In this document: one piece after another, positions 5,821 through 10,829 of the stretch
Position numbering within the stretch: the first letter of the stretch is position 1
How the letters are laid out: every line of letters begins with the position of its first letter
Source of the DNA: Planctomycetota bacterium
GTDB lineage: Bacteria > Planctomycetota > Phycisphaerae > WQYP01
Direction of reading: 5' to 3'
NCBI GenBank assembly: GCA_021838985.1
Contig: JAKCCC010000032.1
Coordinates: forward strand, 1 to 10,829
DNA: 10,829 nt
The notes under the pieces: generated by a model
What the model was told of the DNA's origin: nothing
The model's input: only the letters and a program-made list of their open reading frames with translations
Databases searched by the model: none
Position numbers and translations under genes: made by a program

Positions 5821-5931
5821 GGGCAGTCGACGAGGGCGTTGGCTCTACGGGCGCTCCTGGCCCGTCCCCCAGCTTCAGGACCGCCCTCCCTGTGGGCCTC
5901 CTTATCCATTTTCCTTTTTACTTGCTCACCG

Positions 5932-5960
5932 TTGCCCCTGGCGGCGCCCGGCGGTGTAAT
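5932..5960 (+). promoter_or_regulatory. Promoter for a leaderless transcript of the first TMTC-like gene
   Basis: TTGCCC (5932-5937) and TGTAAT (5955-5960) are separated by 17 bp, and the -10 ends 6 nt before the ATG at 5967. The predicted transcription start is the A of the start codon. The arrangement mirrors that of the divergent glycosyltransferase gene and supports 5967 as the real start. Confidence 0.5.
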
Positions 5961-5966
5961 GGTCTC

Positions 5967-8336
5967 ATGGACGATCTTCCCTTGTCGTCGCATGAGAACA
6001 CTGCAGCGCCGGCGGATGCGTCACGGGCGATTGCCGCGCCTGGGCAACGTGTCGCCAGCCCACGCCCGACGGCGGGGGCGTCTTCCTACCACAGCCTGGC
6101 GGCCGCAGCCGGGCTGTTTCTGCTATGCGTGTTCGCCTATTTTCCCCTCCACCAGGCCGGCTTCATTTGGGACGATGACAGCTGGCTGCGGTTCAACAGC
6201 ATGGTGCACCATTGGCGCGGCCTGTGGTATATCTGGTTGGTTCCCCACGCCTCCATTCAATATTACCCCCTGCTGTTCACCGCGCTGTTGCTGCAATATA
6301 AGCTCTGGGGTTTGCAGACCCTGGGCTATCATCTGGTTAATATCGGCCTGCAGGCGATGAACGCCATTCTGCTCTGGCGCATTCTACGGCAGCTGCAACT
6401 CCGTAGCGCCTGGATCGCGGCCGCCATCTGGGCGATTCATCCCGTGCAGGTGGAAACTGTCGGCTGGATCGTGGAGCAGAAAAGCCTACTCTCCGGCCTG
6501 TTTTATTTCGCCGCGGCGCTGGCCTGGCTGCGCTTCGCGGGCTGCGGAGCGGAATTTCCCGGAAACCCCGGGCTGGGGGTCGCCACGGGCGACGCGCTGC
6601 CGCGCTCCGGCGCATCCTGGCGCACCGGTATTGAAACGCGGTGCGGGTTACACCCGCGCGCCGCGTCGAAACGCGGCGGCGCGCCCCTTTCCAATCTCAA
6701 GGTTCAAAGGTCGCATCGACAAGCTACAGCCTGGTATCTCCTGGCGACGTTTTGTTTTCTCCTGGCATTGCTGGCGAAAACTTATGTTTGTACCCTGCCG
6801 GCGACGCTGCTGGTGGTGCTCTGGTGGCGCCGCGGATACGTAGCGCGGCGCGAAGTGCTTTCCCTGATCCCATGGTTTGCCATGGTGCTGGCTGCGGCGC
6901 TGGTCACCGTTTTCATGGAACGCACCGGTGCCGGCGCCAGCGGGCGCCAATTCGTCTTCACCTTTCGCCAACACCTGATCATCGCCGGCCAGGATTTATG
7001 GTTTTATCCATGGAAACTCTTCTGGCCGCACCCGTTGTTGCCCGTGTATCCGCGTTGGCGGGTCCATCATTTTTCGAACTGGCAATGGGTCTTCCCCGTC
7101 AGCGTTTTTCTCCTGCCGGTCGTGCTGCTGGCCCGACGACGGAAGATCGGCCGCGCGCCATTCGCCGCGGTGGCTTTCTACGGCCTGACGATTTCGCCCG
7201 CGCTGGGATTTATTTCCTTTGCCGGGATGACGTATAGCTTTGTGACCGACCATTATCAGTATCTGGCGTGTATCGGGCTGATCGTGTTGGTTACCGAAGG
7301 TTTCGGGTTTGCTGTCTCCGGGTTCCGGTTTCTGGTTCCGGGTTTCTGGTGGAAGACGCATCCGGCCGCGCCGCAACCGGCAACCGGGTCGAAGAGCCAC
7401 TACGGCGCCAACCACAAACCAGAAACTGGAAACCCGAAACCACAAACCCCATGCCCGAAACCCCTCGCCTTGGCCTGCGGCGGCGTGGTGCTGGTCGCGT
7501 TGGGCGTTCTGACTTGGCGCCAAGGCAACGACTATGTGCCGCCGATTCATCTGTGGTATCACGAATACCGATATGACCCACGAAGTTGGGTGGCCAGGGA
7601 ACAGATTGGCATGCACCTGTTGGCGCGGGGCAAGGTGGCCGAAGCTTACCAATGGATTTTTCACGCTTATACCCTGACCGGCGGGTCGAATCCGGTGGTG
7701 GACGGCAACTTGGGATATATTTCCGCACGGTACTTTCACGATGACACCGCCGCCATTGGCTATTATCGCCGCTCTCTGCAGGCGGATCCTTGGCAGCCGG
7801 ACAGCATCATCCGCCTGGCGGCGTGTTATGAGCGGCAACGCAACTGGGCCATGGCCTTTGACGATCTGCGGCACGGACTGGCCTTGATGCCCGGATCGGG
7901 GGACCTGCATTTCGCCTTGGCCAATGCGTTGCTGATGGGGAAACACTATCGCGCGGCGGCGCGTCAGTATCGATTGACCTTGCATAGCGAGCCGTACCGC
8001 TTGGCTGCCATTTATCGCCTGGCGGAGGCGCTGGAGGCGGCGGGGCAGTGGTCTGCGGCCCTGCCTTGGTACGCCCGTGTGGTGCGGCTGGATCCGCGCA
8101 GTGGTCTGCTGCACTTTTCCTATGGCCGTTGCCTGCTGGAAGCAAAACAGACGGCCAAGGCGGTCAGGCAGCTGCGGCAGGCCCTGTCGCAGCAGGCCGG
8201 GGCGCCCGGCCATGCCGCGGCATACCGGCTGTTGGCCAGGGCCTACCAGCGGCTGGGCCGCCGCAAAAAAGCCGCCGCCGCCCTGGCCCGCTGGCGGGCG
8301 TTGGCGCCGCAGCGCGAAGTAAACAGGCCCAGGTAA
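5967..8336 (+). CDS. TMTC-like GT-C membrane protein with C-terminal TPR repeats (paralogue 1)
   Basis: The 789-residue protein has a hydrophilic N-terminus (1-43), a first helix near 44-61, and the extracytoplasmic acidic motif WDDD (68-71) typical of GT-C glycosyltransferases. A conserved block QYYPLLFTALL / HPVQVE (158-163) / EQKSLLS follows, matching the bacterial relatives of eukaryotic TMTC proteins (O-mannosyltransferases using dolichyl-phosphate-mannose). Further membrane helices run to about residue 515, including LWFYPWKLFWPHPLL. From about 535 to the end there are roughly six TPR-like repeats, for example LAACYERQRNWAMAFDDL and YRLAEALEAAGQWSAALPWY, expected outside the membrane for substrate binding. 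Two loops, about 191-253 and 445-502, are expanded by hairpin-rich DNA. An upstream extension to 5802 is rejected: it is low complexity, crosses a perfect hairpin, and the promoter ends at 5966. Glycosyl transfer and its sugar are inferred from the family. Confidence 0.82.
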   Translation: MDDLPLSSHENTAAPADASRAIAAPGQRVASPRPTAGASSYHSLAAAAGLFLLCVFAYFPLHQAGFIWDDDSWLRFNSMVHHWRGLWYIWLVPHASIQYYPLLFTALLLQYKLWGLQTLGYHLVNIGLQAMNAILLWRILRQLQLRSAWIAAAIWAIHPVQVETVGWIVEQKSLLSGLFYFAAALAWLRFAGCGAEFPGNPGLGVATGDALPRSGASWRTGIETRCGLHPRAASKRGGAPLSNLKVQRSHRQATAWYLLATFCFLLALLAKTYVCTLPATLLVVLWWRRGYVARREVLSLIPWFAMVLAAALVTVFMERTGAGASGRQFVFTFRQHLIIAGQDLWFYPWKLFWPHPLLPVYPRWRVHHFSNWQWVFPVSVFLLPVVLLARRRKIGRAPFAAVAFYGLTISPALGFISFAGMTYSFVTDHYQYLACIGLIVLVTEGFGFAVSGFRFLVPGFWWKTHPAAPQPATGSKSHYGANHKPETGNPKPQTPCPKPLALACGGVVLVALGVLTWRQGNDYVPPIHLWYHEYRYDPRSWVAREQIGMHLLARGKVAEAYQWIFHAYTLTGGSNPVVDGNLGYISARYFHDDTAAIGYYRRSLQADPWQPDSIIRLAACYERQRNWAMAFDDLRHGLALMPGSGDLHFALANALLMGKHYRAAARQYRLTLHSEPYRLAAIYRLAEALEAAGQWSAALPWYARVVRLDPRSGLLHFSYGRCLLEAKQTAKAVRQLRQALSQQAGAPGHAAAYRLLARAYQRLGRRKKAAAALARWRALAPQREVNRPR
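6636..6676. repeat. Hairpin plus direct repeat inside an expanded loop of TMTC-like paralogue 1
   Basis: ACGCGG (6636-6641) pairs with CCGCGT (6661-6666), and GCGGGT (6643-6648) with ACCCGC (6652-6657), around a TAC loop with a small bulge. GAAACGCGG is directly repeated at 6633-6641 and 6668-6676. It lies in the region (about 6537-6725) that encodes a segment much longer than in the paralogue. Confidence 0.65.
7299..7462. repeat. Large inverted repeat of GGTTTCGGG/GTTTCTGGT units inside TMTC-like paralogue 1
   Basis: The left arm (7299-7350) is built of GGTTTCGGG and GTTTCTGGT type units. The right arm (about 7411-7462) is its imperfect inverse. Perfect anchors are GGTTTCGGG at 7299-7307 with CCCGAAACC at 7454-7462, and GTTTCTGGT at 7328-7336 and 7342-7350 with ACCAGAAAC at 7418-7426. 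The arms flank a centre of about 60 bp. The whole is translated in frame as a low-complexity loop (FRFLVPGF ... KPETGNPKPQTP) between two membrane helices. Confidence 0.75.
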
Positions 8337-8676
8337 ACAGGAATCGCTCCATACCTTGAAAATTGGGCCGTGCCATCAGCACTGGCCACGTCTCTGCCAG
8401 CAGCAAGCCCGAGTTTAACATAACCGCCGGAACGCAGACTCGCTCGCCTCGCCGGGGGCGAGCCGGACTTTGTCGAGTTGCCTCCTTGGGCGACCGGGGC
8501 GACCTTGATCGGCGGCGGCATGTTCGATACGGCACGCGACGCCAGGTTTCACACCGTGGCGCTGGGTTCGTTCCGGAACGTCACCGCCAGCAAGCCGGCG
8601 ATCATATCGCGTCACATATATCCCGCCACGATTATAGCCGCTGGCTGGCTTGGCGCTGAACCACGAAATATCGGGG
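8337..8676. other. Gap between the two convergent TMTC-like genes
   Basis: No convincing gene or T-tract terminator was found. Structures seen are GCTCGCC/GGCGAGC (8442-8463, 7-bp stem, 8-nt loop), the perfect palindrome CGTTCCGGAACG (8569-8580), and a degenerate copy of the palindromic element (TATAGCCGCTGG at 8634-8645) near the end of the downstream paralogue. A 9-bp direct repeat, GTAAACAGG, overlaps the stop of the upstream gene (8319-8327 and 8333-8341). Confidence 0.6.
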
Positions 8677-10829
8677 TCAGGGTGGCGGCGGCGGCAGGGA
8701 ATTTCGCTGCTGCAGACGCGTGGCTTCGGCGCTCGCGGCTGCGGCCTGGCGCGGATGGCCAAGAGTGGTTAACGCCCGGGCCAAGGCGCGATAACCCACG
8801 GGTTGATTCGGCCAGAAATGGATGACCTGCTGAAACTGCTGCGCCGCCGCCGCGGCCTGGCCGTGCAGATACAGGCATTTGCCATATTCAAAATGACCTT
8901 GCGCAAACTGCGGCGAGACCCGCAGTGCCTGCCGGAAGCGCAACAAGGCCTTGGGCCATTGGCCAAGCTTTTCCAGCGTCAGCGCCAGATTGTAAAGCGC
9001 CTGGGTGTTATGCCGCTCATAGCACAGCGCGTCGCGGTATTGCCGCGCCGCCGCGGAATAGTTCCGCTGCATCACCAGCACGTTGGCCAGCTCAAAATGC
9101 AAAGCGGCGGAACGGGGAAATTTCTTCAGACCGTATTTCAGGTCCGCTCTCGCCTGAATCCAGTTCCCCAGCCGCTCGTAGCAATGCCCCAGCGCCAGAA
9201 TAACGGAAAGCATGTAGGAATCATGCCGCAGCGCCAGTTGGTAGTAGGGGATAGCCACAGGATATTTATGGTAAATCCGATCGTACGTTGTGCCAATCGC
9301 GGCGTCGATCTCCGGATCAGCCCCACCGGAGAGCTGGCACGACTTCAGCAGGTGGGACAGCCCTCGGGCGGCGTGCCCATGCCGACACTCGTACACGCCG
9401 ACCGCCCCGAGTACGAAGGCGCTGGGATTATAGCGAAGGTTATGTTTCCAATTACGCAACTCGGAGGCGTAAAGCCCGCTCTGTCTCCACGTCAGAACAC
9501 CCAAGACCAGCAGCGCGGCGGAACTGCAGGCGGCGGCGACAGGTTTCTGGTGGTCAGAGCGTTGTGACAAGGCCGCACCGGGCTTATAGCAGGGTGAACC
9601 GTGACCCTGCGGGGCCAGTCGTTCAGCGCGACCCGTTGCCGTGTTGGCAACCAAGACCAGGAAACCTTCTGTGACCAGCGCGATCAACCCGATGCAGGGC
9701 AGGTACTGAAAATGATCGGCTACAAAGGAGTAGGTCATAAAACCCCAGGAGATAAACCCCAGGACTGGCGCGACAGTCATTCCATAAAATGCCAGGGCGG
9801 TGAAAGGGCCGCGGCCGATTTTGCGGCGCCCCAGCAGAAGAATCGCCGGCAGGGCGAAAGCCGTCAGAGGATAGAGCCACGCCCATCCGCCTAGCGTGCC
9901 CACATGCCAACGGGGATATATGATGAGCAGCGGCCAGGGCCACAGTAGTTTCCAGGGGTAAAACCAGAGATTTTTCCCGGCGATCAGCAGGCGCGGCGCA
10001 AGTGCGAAGGAAAATTGCGACCCGGCTACGACACCGCCGGGGTGCTCCAGATAGATCGTGACACCAGCCATTAGCAAACCGAAAACAAACCACGGCAGGG
10101 TGGCCAGAATGTCGCGCCACATGAGGCGCCCGAGTTTCCACCAGGTGACCAACAACAAGGCGGCTGGAAGAGTACAGGTGTCGGACTTAGCCAGCAAGGC
10201 GAGGCAGTAAAACAGGCTCGCCAAGAGATACCAGGCGGTCCGAACGGAGCACCGCATGACGATGCGGCGGGGTGCCGTCGGCCGGAGACCAGCCGCCAGG
10301 CTATCACCCGGTGCTCCGGCGCCGCGCGAGTCGAGCCCGCCGTCCCAACGCACCCAAGCCAGCGCGGCGCCGAAATAAAAGGTCGCGGAAAGCAGATTCC
10401 TCTGCTCGAGCACGATGCCGAGGCTCTCCACCTGCACTGGATGAATGGCAAATACGGCCGCAATAACCCAGGCGCTTTTCAAGCCCAGACGGGTTAGGAT
10501 CCGCCAGAGCAGGACAGCGTTGAGTGCCTGCAAAAATAGGCTAACCAAGTGAAAACCCACGGCGTTGGCTCCCCACATTTTGTATTGCGCAAGCAAAGCC
10601 GTGAACGTCAACGGATAGTATTGATCGGTGGTCCCGAAGACCCCCCAAATGTACTTCAGGCCGGACCAGTGGTGCATAAAATGATTTTGGACCAGCCAGA
10701 CGAAATCGTCCCCGAAAAATTTGCCGTGCGTCAGCGGCCAGTACGCCACGAACACCAGCACGATCAGGCCGGCCGTGGCGATAAGCGGATTGTTCCGGCG
10801 GCTGGCTGACTGTGGCGCCGGTTCGCGGG
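8677..10829 (-). CDS. TMTC-like GT-C membrane protein with C-terminal TPR repeats (paralogue 2), 5' end outside window
   Basis: The frame stays open to the window edge, with at least 716 residues visible, so the internal GTG at 10761 is not the start: it would cut into the first membrane helix (LIATAGLIVLVFVAYWPL). The protein follows paralogue 1 throughout: FFGDDFVW at the GT-C acidic position (GDD where paralogue 1 has WDDD), QYYPLTFTALL, HPVQVE (10443-10426), LEQRNLLS, TAWYLLAS, LWFYPWKLLWPWPLL, RRKIGRGPF, then about six TPR-like repeats (ALGHCYERLGNWIQARADL, YNLALTLEKLGQWPKALLRF). In the HPVQVE stretch 23 of 36 residues are identical by eye. The same two loops vary between the paralogues (about 10344-10243 and 9650-9550). 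The protein ends in five prolines. A role as a lipid-linked sugar to protein O-glycosyltransferase is inferred from TMTC homologues. Confidence 0.82.
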   Translation of the reverse strand, partial: REPAPQSASRRNNPLIATAGLIVLVFVAYWPLTHGKFFGDDFVWLVQNHFMHHWSGLKYIWGVFGTTDQYYPLTFTALLAQYKMWGANAVGFHLVSLFLQALNAVLLWRILTRLGLKSAWVIAAVFAIHPVQVESLGIVLEQRNLLSATFYFGAALAWVRWDGGLDSRGAGAPGDSLAAGLRPTAPRRIVMRCSVRTAWYLLASLFYCLALLAKSDTCTLPAALLLVTWWKLGRLMWRDILATLPWFVFGLLMAGVTIYLEHPGGVVAGSQFSFALAPRLLIAGKNLWFYPWKLLWPWPLLIIYPRWHVGTLGGWAWLYPLTAFALPAILLLGRRKIGRGPFTALAFYGMTVAPVLGFISWGFMTYSFVADHFQYLPCIGLIALVTEGFLVLVANTATGRAERLAPQGHGSPCYKPGAALSQRSDHQKPVAAACSSAALLVLGVLTWRQSGLYASELRNWKHNLRYNPSAFVLGAVGVYECRHGHAARGLSHLLKSCQLSGGADPEIDAAIGTTYDRIYHKYPVAIPYYQLALRHDSYMLSVILALGHCYERLGNWIQARADLKYGLKKFPRSAALHFELANVLVMQRNYSAAARQYRDALCYERHNTQALYNLALTLEKLGQWPKALLRFRQALRVSPQFAQGHFEYGKCLYLHGQAAAAAQQFQQVIHFWPNQPVGYRALARALTTLGHPRQAAAASAEATRLQQRNSLPPPPP
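9589..9610. repeat. Hairpin with TATAG foot inside a variable loop of paralogue 2
   Basis: GCAGGGT (9589-9595) and ACCCTGC (9604-9610) form a perfect 7-bp stem around an 8-nt loop, directly preceded by TTATAG. The foot resembles those of the intergenic palindromic elements. The position corresponds to the loop that carries the large inverted repeat in paralogue 1. Confidence 0.55.
10249..10275. repeat. Hairpin inside the first variable loop of paralogue 2
   Basis: CCGCAT (10252-10257) and ATGCGG (10262-10267) pair perfectly around GACG. Outside a 5-nt bulge, GCA (10249-10251) pairs with TGC (10273-10275). It lies in the short loop insert (10243-10344) located where paralogue 1 carries its own hairpin-bearing insert. 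Confidence 0.55.

Larger units (their letters stand above)
5633..5966. other. Divergent intergenic region rich in RNA-like stems
   Basis: This spacer carries the leaderless-type promoters of both flanking genes at its two ends. Between them lie a 91-bp element with 9-bp terminal inverted repeats (5703-5793), a perfect 12-bp hairpin (5793-5820) and a 6-bp hairpin, ACGGGC (5847-5852) with GCCCGT (5860-5865). An open frame in phase with the downstream gene begins at 5802, inside the 12-bp hairpin, and is not credible as coding. A pyrimidine-rich patch follows near 5900-5930. Confidence 0.65.

Noticed and set aside
5802..5966. N-terminal extension of the first TMTC-like gene by 55 codons
   Set aside because: The extension starts inside a perfect 12-bp hairpin, encodes low-complexity sequence, and includes the promoter that ends 6 nt before the ATG at 5967.
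6996..8213. 405-codon open frame antisense to the first TMTC-like gene
   Set aside because: It is a mirror of GC-rich coding sequence with no family motifs, while the plus strand shows GT-C and TPR motifs across the same bases.
8363..8825. Possible small genes in the gap between the TMTC-like paralogues
   Set aside because: The frames run into the 3' ends of the flanking genes in other phases and show no domain or composition typical of a protein.

Overview
The window is a GC-rich bacterial chromosomal segment with genes on both strands, separated by unusually hairpin-rich spacers. Two genes run off the edges. Only fba has a clear Shine-Dalgarno sequence, manC has a plausible one, and two genes look leaderless. 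The style of the aldolase and nucleotidyltransferase, the weak use of ribosome binding sites, and the membrane GT-C/TPR proteins suggest a planctomycete-like (perhaps Phycisphaerae) or related uncultured lineage. That assignment is an inference of low to moderate confidence. No tRNA, rRNA, CRISPR array, transposase or phage gene was seen.

Layout: (1) 1-498 (+) is the 3' part of an unrecognised four-helix membrane protein. (2) 728-1135 (-) is ruvX, facing it across a spacer with a triplicated 12-bp repeat. (3) A 419-bp gap carries a long dyad and a terminator-like hairpin. (4) 1555-2631 (-) is manC (GDP-mannose synthesis), divergent from (5) fba at 2810-3850 (+), a class II fructose-bisphosphate aldolase. 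(6) A 316-bp gap holds a 115-bp palindromic element with 9-bp terminal inverted repeats. (7) yraN is at 4167-4583 (+). (8) 4613-5632 (-) is a polyprenyl-phosphate-sugar synthase of the DPM1/GtrB type. (9) A 334-bp divergent spacer is packed with stems, including an H-type pseudoknot geometry and a perfect 12-bp hairpin. (10) 5967-8336 (+) and (11) 8677-10829 (-, 5' end outside the window) are two paralogous, convergent membrane GT-C proteins with C-terminal TPR repeats, resembling eukaryotic TMTC O-mannosyltransferases.

How the genes may work together: ManC would make GDP-mannose, the DPM1-like enzyme could load the sugar onto a polyprenyl phosphate carrier, and the two TMTC-like proteins could transfer it to exported proteins, with the TPR part selecting substrates. 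This would be a complete bacterial counterpart of the eukaryotic Dol-P-Man/TMTC route. The individual families are supported by motifs. The pathway link, the sugar and the acceptor are inferred.

The second theme is small palindromic DNA. Elements with a (T/C)ATAG foot followed by a GC hairpin occur between genes. Hairpin-bearing sequence also sits in frame inside the same two loops of both TMTC-like paralogues, which suggests that those loops tolerate insertion of such repeats.
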